A DNA stretch of 64,000 bases from Okapia johnstoni (GCA_024291935.2 CM044309.1:97427628-97491627), one strand, 5' to 3'; positions 22,993 to 34,150 are shown, numbered from the stretch's first letter. Numbers and translations are program-made. The notes: a model not told the origin generated them from the letters alone.

Positions 22993-24462
22993 CTATTTGT
23001 ATATACATCTCTAAAAGTAAATGTAAGTTAAATGTATTAGTATTTTATTTCACATATACAATAAGTATATTTTTATATATTAAAAGTGTTTGTAAAGTTT
23101 ATGTTTGCTTTGAATCCTGTTTGGATTACATACTTAAAACTTTTGCTATTAATATATGTAAAAATTTAAATTCAATTATGGAGCTTATTTTATATATTCC
23201 TTTCCTTATTCTGTACCAGTACTTGCCACTTTCAATTAAAAGTAAATTCCAGTGTTACAAAACATTGGTTATTAAACCTGATCATCACATTTTGAAGCCT
23301 ATATTATATTGTAAATTTGTGCGTAATGGGACAAGGAGCAGGATTGGGTTTAGTGATCAAACGAGAATTTAAATGTTTATAAGTAGAATAATAATAATTT
23401 AAAACATAAAGTTTAAGTAGTGATTTATAGATAATTTAGTATATGTTATATGTTCATATAAATGGAAATTTTACAGCCCATTTGATTGCCCTCTATTGCT
23501 CTAGCTTTTGTCCAGTTATTAAATATTCAATATCCTTATCTGATAGCATTTCATTCCTGCATAAACCAGCTAAAAAGGGCTCATTTTTATGATGTAGCTG
23601 ACACTCTTATTTCTACTTAACTTCTAGTAAGTTTGCATCTATATTAAATCAAATATGTATCTGTAAATTTGTACCTTCTGTCATTAAGTAGTTATAAGTG
23701 ACTGTTATGAATATATGTAGAATTCTACATAACACATTAGTTCAATCAATAAAACACCACCTGTATTTGTGCAAACTCTATACCCAACATGATGCTAAGG
23801 ACCTATAAGGGTGACCGAAATGTAAGATGGTATCTTTGCTCACCAAGACCTGGAGAAAATAAGAGAAGACCAGTTAAGTGCTAAACAGTGAGATATTGAT
23901 TTTAAGGGTAATAGGATTCAGAGAATGAAGAACTGTTTGCTGGCTAGAACCTAATGGAAGAGATCAGAAGTGAATACTCAAGTAGAAAGACACTGAAAAG
24001 AATAAGACTTCCTGTGATTGAAAGGAATCTGTACCAAACAAATCCATACAAATTTGTAGTCCTTGAGGGAACTCATAAGATTATATATTTATTAGGAGAT
24101 GACCTAGGCAAGCCCTGGAGAAATCACCAAAGATGAGTAAAGAGAAAAAGAGAAAAATTCGGAAGAGAAAAAGTGCCTGAGAAGTTAAGAAATGAATTCT
24201 TTGTGAAGATTTAGAAAGTCAGAGTTAAGTAAAATCAGTCATTGGTTTCAGTCTGAGTCTTAGCCTGTAGAGACAGAAAATATGACAAAATTTAAGTGAA
24301 AGTCACTTTTAAAAGAAGAAAATTACTAGGTACAGAAAAAGTTACAAAACAGAAAAAGCATATGTTATTTTTTTCAGGAATGGTCATAACCATGATAAGT
24401 GGTTAAACAAAGCTATTTAAGTGTTACTCATTTATAGATCATTCAGGTAATATTATTATTCT
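22993..24462. other. AT-rich DNA with one old repeat-like patch
   Basis: About 23755-23960 resembles a mammal-wide repeat I cannot name with certainty (ATACCCAACATGATGCTAAG through GACCAGTTAAGTGC). The open frame at 22986-23372 (128 codons) is a hydrophobic translation of AT-rich DNA without a family. Confidence 0.45.
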
Positions 24463-25609
24463 TCAGTTCAGTTCAGTTCAGTCACTCAGTCGTGTCCAAC
24501 TCTTTGCGACCACATGAATTGCAGCATGCCAGGCCTCCCTGTCCATCACCAACTCCCGGAGTTTACCCAAACCCATGTCCATCGAGTCGGTGATGCCATC
24601 CAATCATCTCATCCTCTTTCATCCCCTTCTCCTCCTGCCCCCAATCCTTCTCAGCATTAGAGTATTTTCAAATGAGTCAACTCTTCGCATGAGGTGGCCA
24701 AAGTATTGGAGTTTCAGCTTCAGCATCAGTCCTTCCAATGAATATTCAGGACTGATTTCCTTTAGGATGGACTGGTTGGATCTCCTTGCAGTCCAAGGGA
24801 CTCTCAAGAGTCTTCTCCAACACCACAGTTCAAAAGCATCGATTCTGTGGTGCTCAGCTTTCTTCACCGTCCAACTCTCACATCCATACATGACCACTGG
24901 AAAAACCATAGCCTTGACTAGATGGACCTTTGTTGACAAAGTAATGTCTCTGCTTTTAAATATGCTATCTAGGTTGGTCATAACCTTCCTTCAAAGGAGT
25001 AAGTGTCTTTTAATTTCATTGCTGCAATCACCATCAGCAGTGATTTTGGAGCCCCAAAAAATAAAGTCTGACACTGTTTCCACTGTTTCCCCATCTATTT
25101 TCCATGAAGTGATGGCACTGCAAGAAGATCCAATCAATCCATCCTAAAGGAGATCAGTCCTGGGTGTTCATTGGAAGGACTGATGTTGAAGCTGAAACTC
25201 CAATACTTTGGCCACCTCATGTGAAGAGTTGACTCATTGGAAAAGACCCTAATGTTGGGAGGGATTGGGGGCAGGAGGAGAAGGGGACGACAGAGGATGA
25301 GATGGTTGGATGGCATCACTGACTCGATGGACATGGGTTTGGGTAAACTCCGGGAGTTGGTGATGGACAGGGAGGCCTGGCATGCTGCAATTCATGGGGT
25401 CGCAAAGAGTCAGACATGACTGAGCGACTGTACTGAACTGAACTGATGGGACCAGATGCCATGATCTTAGTTTTCTGAATGTTGAGCTTTAAGCCAACTT
25501 TTTACTCTCCTCTTTCACTTTCATCAAGAGGCTCTTTAGTTCTTCTTCACTTTCTGCCATAAGGGTGGTGTCATCTGCATATCTGAGGTTACTGATGTTT
25601 CTCCCGACA
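24463..25609 (-). mobile_element. BovB LINE, antisense, interrupted by a second BovB
   Basis: The left part (24463-25115) covers tail to thumb region. The element resumes at 25444 with GATGGGACCAGATGCCATG and continues through the reverse complement of the YADD codons (GTGTCATCTGCATATCTGAG), stopping near 25609. The sequence is continuous across the insert apart from the duplicated TGATGG, so the inner copy came later. The minus frame 24981-24619 keeps CESWTVKKAEH and [16 protein letters not shown]. Confidence 0.94.
25116..25443 (+). mobile_element. BovB 3' fragment nested in antisense BovB
   Basis: It starts at CACTGCAAGAAGATCCAATC and ends ACTGTACTGAACTGAAC. TGATGG is present at 25110-25115 and 25444-25449. 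It encodes the BovB C-terminal tail only ([19 protein letters not shown]). Confidence 0.92.
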
Positions 25610-26013
25610 TTGGCACAGAATTACATAATTTGGTACTGAAAACTATGTTTTCAAATCCAGCACAATTTAAAAGCAACTTTGAGAAATCAGGGTGGAATTG
25701 TTTATTGTTCCCTTTTACAAATTTTTGAGAGAATGTAAATATTAAAAGTGAGATATTAACATTTTTTGATTGTAATGAGAAGGCCCATAATGTAAGAAAG
25801 ATCTCAAACTTTTGATTTCTAGTTGTATGTTCTTTTATCAGTATGCCTCATTTGCTCTCCATCATTCATGAATGTGTTTATATGCATTATTAAATAATAT
25901 ACACACATATAAAGTCTTCTACATATGTGCATTATATCCAATAAGTCGATTTTTTAAGTAAATGCTTTTTTTAACTTTAATTTTTAAATTGTTCCTTAAA
26001 GATTCAGTAGTTT
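25610..26013. other. Unique AT-rich DNA
   Basis: Nothing recognised. Confidence 0.5.
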
Positions 26014-27060
26014 TAATAAACCGCTTTATTGAGGTATGACTGACATAAAGCTGTACACATTTAATGTATACAACTTGAGTTTGGGCATAAACACACACCT
26101 ATGAAAGGTTGTATATTATCACCTTGCTTATTTAACTTATATGCAGAGTACATCATGTGAAATGTTGTGCTGGATGAAGCACAAGCTGGAATCAAGATTG
26201 CTGGGAGAAATATCAATAACCTTAAATACACAGATGACACCACTCTTACGGCAGAAAGCAAAGACCTAAAGAGCCTCTTGATGAAAGTGAAAGAGGAGAG
26301 TGAAAACGTTGGCTTAAAACTCAACATTCAGAAAACTAAAATCATGGCATCCGGTCCCATCACTTCATGGCAAATAGATGGGGAAACAATGGAAACAGTG
26401 ACAAACTTTATTTTCTTGGGCTTCAAAATCAATGCAGATGGTGACTTCAGCCATGAAATTAAAAGATGCTTGTTCCTTGGAAGAAAAGCTATGACCAACC
26501 TAGACAGAACATTAAAAAGCAGAGACATTATTTTTCTGACAAAGGCCATCTAGTAAAAACTATTGTTTTTCCAGTAGTCATGTATGAATGTGAGAGTTGG
26601 ACCATAAGGAAAGCTGAGTGCCCAAGAATTGATGCTTTTGAACTGTGGTATGGGAGAAGACTCTTGAGAGTCCCTTGGACTGCAAGGAGATCCAACCAGT
26701 CCATCCTAAAGGAAATCAGTCCCAAATATTTATTGGAAGTACTGATGCTGACGCTGAAACTCCAATACTTTGGCCACCTGATGCAAAGAACTGACTCATT
26801 GGAAAAGAACCTGATGCTGGGAAAGATTGAAGGCAGGAGGAGAAGGCAGTGACAAAGGATGAGATGCTTGGATGGCATCACCAACTCGATGGACATGAGT
26901 CTGAGAAAGCTTCAGGAGTTGGTAATGGACAGGGAAGCCTGGTGTGCTGCAGTCCATGAGGTTGCAAAGAGTCAGACATGACTGAGCTACTGAACTGAAC
27001 TGAACTGATGAAATCTTCACCACCATCAAGGCCATAAACACATCCAGGGTTGCGTCAATT
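26014..27060 (+). mobile_element. L1 3' UTR remnant, split by BovB
   Basis: CGCTTTATTGAGGTATGACT, ACACATTTAATGTATACAAC and ATAAACACACACCTATGAAA are typical L1 3' UTR. After the BovB copy it resumes with CTTCACCACCATCAAGGCCA and TAAACACATCC. ATGAAA occurs on both sides of the BovB (26101-26106, 27008-27013). Confidence 0.75.
26106..27007 (+). mobile_element. BovB LINE, 0.9 kb, 5'-truncated
   Basis: It starts in RT motif B (AGGTTGTATATTATCACC) and runs to the CTGAACTGAACTG tail. Two frames are open: 26167-26553 with LKYTDDTTLTAES, where the catalytic YADD box has become YTDD, and 26466-26852 with [14 protein letters not shown]. The frame break lies near 26540. Confidence 0.94.
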
Positions 27061-27859
27061 AATTTTTCTCAACATAAATATTTATCACTTTGGCTCAATA
27101 AAAAGTATTCTAATTGGAAGTGATTGACATGTTTAGAGGGTCTGAGCCCAGAACATGTTTGAATTCTTAAATAAGTGTTAAGTCCTGGTGTTTAGGAAGT
27201 CTTAAACAGTGGCACAGGGACCTAAGTTTACAGAACAAGCATTATCTTCTCCACATGGAGGTTGCATTCTTAGAAGGCATTGAAGTAGTAACTGGGTCAG
27301 AAGGAGAAAAAGGAGAATAAAAAAGTGAAGAGAAAACAAGGAAGGGAACACGATATGAGAACACTGACGAAGAAGCTTCAAGTTTTTACAGTCTTCATTG
27401 GTATCAGATGAAGAAATATTGAGTGAGGTCATGTTTGAGCTCAACTTCTATTTGGAAGCTAGCTCACGGGCAAGTGTATAGTTTGATTTCCTTTTCTTTT
27501 TTTTAATCTAAAGCATCTCAAATAAATAATCTTATTTACATTCCAAAGTTCTTCAAAGTAACTGCTCCAAATTCAAATTGTGCTTGATGAGATTGCACCA
27601 GTTAGAAAGAATTGCATGGTTTAAATTTGGGGTAGAAAAAAAAATTAAAAATAGGCAGGTGTTTTGCCTCAGAAAAGGGCAGTTTTGATTGAGAAAACTC
27701 TTTGAGAACTACAAGGCACAAAGGATGGTTCTTGTGCAAACTTGTTTCTCTGGAACTTGGTAAAAGATCAGTTTTGTCGTGTTTAAGGCCAGATCCCAGC
27801 CAGCAATATCAACAGTGGTTTTCAAGGATCAACAATGGCCTTTGCAAGAGTTTAGAAAA
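27061..27859. other. Unique DNA
   Basis: Nothing recognised. Confidence 0.5.
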
Positions 27860-27986
27860 CAGTTTTATTGCTGTACATTAGATATACACCAGTATATAAA
27901 CTCCACTACCTAGATAATAAACATGTCTACCATCCCCTAAATTTTCCTCATGCTCCTTTATAATTCCTGCTTTCCACACCCACAAG

Positions 27987-28180
27987 GGGGCTTCCCAGGT
28001 GGTACAGTGGGAAAGAATTTGCTTGCCAGTGCAGGAGGTGCAAGAGATTCAGGTTCTATTCCTGGATCAGGAAGATTCCCCTGGAGAATGAAATGGCAAC
28101 CCATGCCAGTATTCTTGCCTGGTGAATCCCATTGACAAAGAACTGGCATGTTACATTGGATGTGACTGAGTATACATGCC
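27987..28180 (+). mobile_element. Bov-tA SINE inside L1
   Basis: The head GGGCTTCCCAGGTGGTACAG and body CCCCTGGAGAATGAAATGGC are followed by a shortened 3' part (TTGGATGTGACTGAGTATAC), where the usual CCATGGGGTCGC segment is lost. Confidence 0.9.
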
Positions 28181-28457
28181 CCCCTCCCTGCCCACCCCCA
28201 CACTTACACATCCTCCTTCTTCATTCTCAGGCAACCACCAATCTACTTTTATCACTATAGATTAGCAGGACCTTCTAGACTTCCATGTAACTGGAATGAA
28301 TAATGCAGAATGTATTTATTTTGGTCTGACTTCTTTTAGCAGCACGCTTATTTTGAGAGTTATTTGTTATAGTGTATCAATGGTTATATTTTTATTCCTG
28401 AATAACATGTTGGTGGCTCTACCACGGTTTGTCTGTTTATCTATTAATGAATGCTAT

Positions 28458-28877
28458 CAGTTCAGTTCAGTCACTCAGTCGTGTCTGACTCTTTGTGACC
28501 ACATGGACTGCATCGCGCCAGGCTTCCCTGTCCACCACCAACTCCTGGAGCCTGCTCAAACTCATGTCCATCGAGCCAATGATGCCATCCAGCCATCTCA
28601 TCCTCTATTGTCTCCTTCTCCTCCTGCCTTCAATCTTTCCCAGCATCAGAATCTTTTACAGTGAGTCAGTTCTATCATCAGGTGGCCAAAGTATTGGAGT
28701 TGCAGCTTCATCATCAGTCCTTCCAATGAATATTCAGGGTTCATTTCCTTTAGGATTGACTGGTTTGATATCCTAGCACTCCAAGGGACTCTCAAGAGTC
28801 TTCTGCAACACCACAGTTCAAAAGCATCAATTCTTCAGTGCTCAGCTTACTTTATGGTCCAATTCTCACATTCATAC
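28458..28877 (-). mobile_element. BovB LINE 3' fragment, antisense, 10-bp TSD
   Basis: It runs from the TCAG tail units to TTATGGTCCAATTCTCACATTC. TGAATGCTAT flanks it exactly (28448-28457, 28878-28887). It sits at the 5' edge of the MaLR LTR, so it post-dates that LTR. Confidence 0.94.
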
Positions 28878-28881
28878 TGAA

Positions 28882-29274
28882 TGCTATAGATTGAATGTTT
28901 GTGCTCCTCTCAAGTTCATATTTTAAATCTTTAATCCCCAGAGTATATTTTAAAAAGAGGCTTCTAAATAAGTTATTAAGGTTAAATGAGGTTAATGGGC
29001 TGGGTTCTGATCCAATAGAATTAGTGGCCTTATAAGCAGAGACATCAGAGGGTCCTCCGTCCCTCTCTCCACACAGGCAAAAAGGAAAGGTGAAGTGATG
29101 ACATAAGAGAAAGAGATCCATCTGCAACAGGAAGAGAGGCATTAGCAGGAACCAGCTTGGCTGGCGCTGTGATATTGGACTTCCCAGACTCTGGAACTGT
29201 GAGAAATAAGTTTCTGTTGTTTAGGCCATCCAGTCTTTGGTATTTTGTTATGGAAGCAGGAGCAGGCTAATACA
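28882..29274 (+). mobile_element. ERVL-MaLR solo LTR, MST/MLT1-like
   Basis: It starts TGCTATAGATTGAATGTTTG and includes AGTGGCCTTATAAGCAGAG, AGCAGGAACCAGCTTGGCTG, GGAACTGTGAGAAATAAG and TTTGGTATTTTGTTATGG, ending GCTAATACA. The flanks ATGAA (28447-28451) and ATGGA (29275-29279) are a 5-bp TSD with one change. The preserved L1 reading across it confirms insertion into L1. Confidence 0.85.
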
Positions 29275-29337
29275 ATGGATGTTTGGGTTGCTTACAGATT
29301 TTGCTATTAAAAATAAAGCTGTTATGAACATTATGTA

Positions 29338-29556
29338 TCTCTTCCCTGATGGCTCAGCAGGTAAAGACTCTGCCTGCAGGGCAGGAGACACAGGGGATGC
29401 GGATTCAATTTCTGGGTTAGGAAGATCCCCTGGAGGAGGAGATGGCAACTCACTGCAATATTCTTGCCTGGAGAATCCCATGGACAAAGAAGCCTGGGGG
29501 GCTACAGTCAAAAGAGTCTTGAAGACTCCGACACGACTGAGAATGCAGGCAGGCAG
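29338..29556 (+). mobile_element. Bov-tA SINE inside L1, TSD
   Basis: Head CTTCCCTGATGGCTCAGCAG, body CCCCTGGAGGAGGAGATGGC, tail ACACGACTGAGAATGCAGGC with a (GCAG)n end. GAACATTATGTA (29326-29337) and GAACATTCATGTA (29557-29569) flank it. Confidence 0.94.
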
Positions 29557-29572
29557 GAACATTCATGTACAA

Positions 29573-30309
29573 GAAGAATTACCATAATTAGTAAATCAAA
29601 ATACAAGACACCCAGTTAAATCTGAACTATTTCTAACTGCCTATGTGTATGTACACTGATATAAAATAATATTACACTATACTAAAAATTATTCCTTTTT
29701 TATTTGAAATAAATTATAATAATCAAAACTATACATTTCTTTCTTTCATTTTATTCTTCTAAATATTTAATTCTCTCTCCGTAAAAGTTTTTTTATAGTT
29801 TATTTGCATATAGAATTCCTTGAAGTTATAGTTTATGTTCCATTTTCATTGTAAGTGGTTATATACAACTTATTCTTTCTTTTTTGCCCATTGAACTTTC
29901 ATGAGAGAAAACTCATTAAGCATTAGCATTATGAGCGGGTATAATGATTAGTGTGTCACAAAATTAACAACTCTGAAAATCAATCTTCAAACTTGATTTG
30001 TACAAACCTCACAATATCAGTGTTGTATATATCATCATTCATGCCATAACTGTGTTACCTTCTTCAAGATTCCACTGCATGTCTTGATCAAGACTTTTAA
30101 AAATATTGCTTACTGATAAAAAATAATAAGATTGCCATCAATTTTTATTCTTTTCCCTCCAACACCACATTTGATGATTCCTTTTGTTTCCATGTCAGAA
30201 GATTATTTAGAAACATCCTTGTAAAAGAATCAAATTCTTTAAAGATGAAATAGAAGTGTTGAATCTGTAGCCAATTTCCTGATTTCAATCCTAGTGATGG
30301 AACTTAGAG
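29573..30309. other. Unique AT-rich DNA
   Basis: Nothing recognised. Confidence 0.5.
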
Positions 30310-30460
30310 TAGAGTCACCAGTAAATTATTTCATGTATCTGTATCTCAATTTTTTCATGGTAGTTATACCTGGCATGCCTCTTCATACTACTTATGCCTT
30401 GAAGAATTGCTATGAGAACTGAACTAAACAAAACTGGTGGAAAGTACTTATGAGACTTTT
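30310..30460 (+). mobile_element. Possible MIR remnant
   Basis: Faint MIR 3' half order: GTATCTCAATTTTTTCATGG, then GAAGAATTGCTATGAGAACT. Highly diverged. Confidence 0.4.
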
Positions 30461-30699
30461 ATGTCTCTTTATTTCTGGCACAAGTGTACTTCTCTTCTTT
30501 TAAACTCACCTTTATATTAAACAAATTATTGTTAAATCCCCCAAAATAAAAATCCCACCCTATCTTGAAGTCATTATATTATTATTACTGTTAAGACTTC
30601 CAGGGGCATAGTTTTAAGAGGGTAGTGTGAGCAGAGCCTCTTTGAAACTTTATATGCTAAATTCAGTGCAGCATTTTGGGAAAAGAGAATCTTGGGCAC

Positions 30700-31460
30700 A
30701 AGGACACAGAGTTCTCGCCCTTTCTCTGCCACTATGAACTGCTCTGATTTAGGTAAATTTGTTTACATGCTTCTCAACTTTACAGAGTTCCAGAAAAAAG
30801 AGAATTCCAGAAAAACATCCACTTCTGCTTTATTGACTAAGCCAAAGCCTTGACTGTGTGGATCACAATAAATTGCAGAAAATTCTTAAAGAGATGGGGA
30901 TATCAGACCAAATACCTGGCTGACCTGCCTCCTGAGAAACCTGTATGCAAGTCAAGAAGCAACAGTTAGAACCCGACATGGAACAATGGACTGGTTCCAA
31001 ATCAGGAAAGGAGTACGTCAAGGCTGTATATTGTCATCCTGCTTATTTAACTTACATGCAGAGTACATCATGAGAAATGCTGGACTGGATGAAGCACAGG
31101 CTGGAATCAAGATTGCCGGGAGAAATATCAATAACCTCAGATAGATATGCAGATGACACCACCACATTGCTTTTGCTTCTGAAGAAGAACTGAAGAGCCT
31201 CTTGATGAAAGTGAAAGAGGAGAGTGAAAAAGTTGGCTTAAAACTCAACATTCTGAAAATGAAGATCTTGGCATCCAGTCCCATCACTTCATAGCAAATA
31301 GATGGGAAAGCAATAGAATCAGTGAGAGACTTTATTTTCCAAAATCACTGCGGATGGTGACTGCAGCCATGAAATTAAAAGACGCTTGTTCCTTAGAAGA
31401 AAAAGACTGAGCAACAGAAGTGAACTGAACTTCTCAGCTTTACACTCTCCAAAATAAAGG
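30700..31460 (+). mobile_element. Possible MIR remnant split by BovB
   Basis: TTCTCTGCCACTATGAACTG, TTAGGTAAATTTG and CTTCTCAACTTTACA precede the BovB. After it come CTTCTCAGCTTTACACTCTC and AAAATAAAGG. This follows MIR order loosely. Confidence 0.45.
30785..31429 (+). mobile_element. BovB LINE with internal deletion, 15-bp TSD
   Basis: It starts just before the catalytic motif A region (TTCTGCTTTATTGAC) and runs to TTAGAAGAAAAAGACTGAGC. There the sequence jumps over most of the C-terminal region straight to the ACTGAGC..TGAACTGAA tail. Motif A carries a nonsense change (GACTAAGCCAAAGCC where GACTATGCC is usual) and a lost T. CTTCTCAACTTTACA (30770-30784) and CTTCTCAGCTTTACA (31430-31444) are the TSD. 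Confidence 0.93.
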
Positions 31461-32065
31461 AATTCAAAATTTCTAAACTTTTGAATGCTGAATACATTTA
31501 CATAAAACAGATGAAATCCATTTCAAAAGAGTCATGGCAAATATCATAAGAATTGTTCACTTAAAGTTAGAATTCCTTTTTTTCTTTATTAGTAATGCTG
31601 TCCCCTTTAAAGACAGCTTTGGCACTTAAAAGGATAAATTTTTAGTCCATTCTTTCTTTAACACATTCAACAATTTTTTTAAGCAGTGGAGCACTTCAAG
31701 AACACAGTTTGCTTTTCTTTCCATTTGCATAATCTTTTTGCTAAAGAGATGTTGAAAACAACATACAAGAAAGTAATTGGCTTTACTCAGTGGATTATTT
31801 AAAAAGTCAACAAGAATTCTGGGGACTTTAGGAATTAAAGCATGATGTCAGTACTTCTAATAAGCAAGATTCCCTACATTTGTCAGAGAGTTAGCAGAGT
31901 TTTGAAGACAAGAGAATTTGAGAATACAGAATACCAATAACATTACAAATATACTTGCTCAGTTCAAACAGGATAAGTGAATAATATTTCATGACAATTA
32001 CTTCAAAGTTACTAGAAAGCTATTTGAATATTTGAATACTATTTGAGAAGCATTATGCAGAATAT
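31445..32065. other. Unique AT-rich DNA
   Basis: Nothing recognised apart from the possible MIR tail just inside the left edge. Confidence 0.5.
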
Positions 32066-32199
32066 TCTTGGAGGAGGACATGGCAACCCAGTCGAGTACT
32101 CTTGCCTGGAGAATTCCATGGACAGAGGAGCCTGGCAGGCTACAGTCCATAGGGTCGCACAGAGTTGGACACGACTGAAGTGACTTAGCATGCACACGC
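32066..32199 (+). mobile_element. Bov-A monomer SINE
   Basis: Single unit: GACATGGCAACCCAGTCGAG, CCATGGACAGAGGAGCCTGG, ACACGACTGAAGTGACTTAG then GCATGCACACGC. ATGCAGAATAT (32055-32065) and ATGTAGAATGT (32200-32210) match at 9 of 11 positions and may be the TSD. Confidence 0.9.
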
Positions 32200-32210
32200 A
32201 TGTAGAATGT

Positions 32211-33372
32211 AGGTAGGGCAACCAACACTTTCAAGAGAATCATACATGTCTTATTTCATCTTTAAATAAACATCTTGTATCTTAATATAAGCATTCACAA
32301 AAATCTAGATTTATAGTATCATAAACAGTATGATTTCTTTCATTAACTCTAAACTTGAGTGTCTCTGCAAAACATTGCTTTTGCTTCTGAAGTCTTACCT
32401 GGAAGAGATTTTACTTACAGTAGACATATGAGCAAGCCTTATCAATGACAAAAGTACTACAATACCAGAAATTTTTCTGTTTTGTGATTATTTGCACCCA
32501 CAGTTATGCCATAATAGCAAGGAACTTTTCATTATTGCAGGGTTTTTTGTTTGTTTTTGGTCTAGGAATTTGAAAATTTGCTTGCTTTTCTAAAGTTATA
32601 AAGGTTCTAGGAGAAGTATGTTCAGACAAGCATTTGGGCTAAGAGACTGTTGATGTATAGTTGGGAAGGCCATTATATCTTTTGCTGTGATTATTTTATT
32701 TTTTTTTTATTTAAATATTTCTTAACCAAAATATTTATTTAAATCACTTGGTTTAGTACTAACTGAAAAAATTATACATTTTTTTATGCTTAGCTGTTGG
32801 TATAAACTGATTTATATCTGACTTTCCATGATGTCTGAAATTGAGTGAACAATCACTAATGTAAAAAGAGCTTCAAAAGACATTTTTCTCTCTGTATAAT
32901 TGCCTACTGTTCAGTATATTCATCAAAATGTATACTTTTGTTTTGCCACTTTGGCATTCAAAAATATAAAAATAGAGAAAAGATAATATCAAATGTTGTG
33001 AAAGTTGAAAAACATTGGTTTGATGATCTCATGAACATATGAACCTGTTACTCATAATTCCTCATAAATGATAATAAACCAAGTTGAATCACTGAGAGGT
33101 TTATGGATTTAAAAACTAAAACTAAATTGCAGTAGTTTTGCCATTTGAATGATTAAAACATCAATTACTATGGTGGAAAAAATAGCTTTGACTACTTAAT
33201 TTTTGTAATTTATCCAAAAAATCTAAATGCGGGATATTTCGAGTACCCTGCCAATGTTAATAAAGTATACAAACCCAAATCACTTGGTACCTATAAGACA
33301 TGCATATATATGAGGGATCTGGCAATTTTACACTCAAATCTTTTTTCTAGACTATGTTTTAACTTCTATCAG
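32211..33372. other. Unique AT-rich DNA
   Basis: Nothing recognised. It contains the second copy of the 21-bp tract discussed in the findings (32372-32392). Confidence 0.5.
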
Positions 33373-33547
33373 GTAAATGTCTGAGGGTAGGATGGCTAGA
33401 GCTTATGGCAGGTATGTATTTAATGTTTGTAAACTCTCAGGTTCATTTCCAAATGTGTTTTCTCATTTTGCATTCCTAGCAACATTGTATGGCAACTCCT
33501 GATCCTCCAACACTGTCTCAAAACTTGATATAGTCTTTATTTTTTAG

Positions 33548-33581
<34 letters not shown>
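33548..33581. repeat. (TA)17 microsatellite
   Basis: A perfect TA run directly abutting the head of the next SINE. Confidence 0.95.
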
Positions 33582-33582
<1 letters not shown>

Positions 33583-33583
<1 letters not shown>

Positions 33584-33798
33584 CTTCCTAGATCGCTCTA
33601 TCTGTAAAGAATCTGCCTGCCAGTGCAGGAAACATGAGATGAGCGTTTGATCCCTGGATGGGGAATATCACATGGAAGAGGGCATGGCAACCCACTCCAG
33701 TATTCTGGCCTGGAGAATCCCATGTTCAGAAGAGCTTGATGGGCTACAGTCCATAGGATCGCAAAGAGTCAGATACTAAGTGACTAACACTTTCACTT
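33583..33798 (+). mobile_element. Bov-tA SINE beside (TA)n
   Basis: Head CTTCCTAGATCGCTCTATC, GTTTGATCCCTGGATGGGG, body GGCAACCCACTCCAGTATTC, tail GTGACTAACACTTTCACTTT. It lies within the L1 remnant. Confidence 0.92.
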
Positions 33799-34150
33799 TT
33801 ACATCTTTAATAGTTCTTGTTATCAGTCATAGACATTTGGAAATTATTTTCATTATTATTTTAATTTGAAATTCCCTAAAATTGAATAATGATATTGACA
33901 TCTTTCCATGTGTTTAGCATATTTGCCTTTCTTATATCTATCTACCTCGTTAAGGTGTCTATTCAAACAACTCGCTCATATTTTTACTTGGATATTAGGT
34001 TTTTTAAAAAAAAAATCAGCATCTTAGAGTCTTTATGTATCCTGAATATAAGTTATCTATGTGATTCACAAATATTTTTTCTCAGTCAGTGACTCATCTT
34101 TTCTTTCCCTTAAAAATATTTTCCAAAGAGCAGAAGCTTTAAATTTTCCT

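Larger units (their letters stand above)
27860..29572 (+). mobile_element. L1 3' UTR remnant broken by four later insertions
   Basis: L1 pieces are legible in order: ATTTTCCTCATGCTCCTTT, GGCAACCACCAATCTAC, TCACTATAGATTAGCAGG, ATAACATGTTGGTGGCTC, then after the inserts GGATGTTTGGGTTGCTTAC, AATAAAGCTGTTATGAAC and ATTCATGTACAAG. Between them lie a Bov-tA, an antisense BovB, a MaLR LTR and another Bov-tA. Confidence 0.78.
33373..34150 (+). mobile_element. L1 3' UTR remnant, split by TA run and Bov-tA
   Basis: GCATTCCTAGCAACATTGTA and CATTTCCAAATGTGTTTTC precede the split. After it come GACATCTTTCCATGTGTTTA, GGTGTCTATTCAAACAACTC, GATTCACAAATATTTTTTCTC and GCAGAAGCTTTAAATTTTCC. This is the order of the long L1 3' UTR. 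Confidence 0.72.

Noticed and set aside
24575..25147. 190-codon + strand open frame
   Set aside because: It is the antisense of the BovB coding region; similar frames appear opposite several BovB copies (429-773, 18603-19079, 26528-26896, 48443-48784). Not a gene.
26014..34150. Idea that the L1 3' UTR pieces at 26014, 27860 and 33373 are one L1 copy spread by insertions
   Set aside because: The consensus order is compatible, but the gaps of about 0.8 and 3.8 kb contain unexplained unique DNA, so I cannot support a single copy without alignment to an outgroup.
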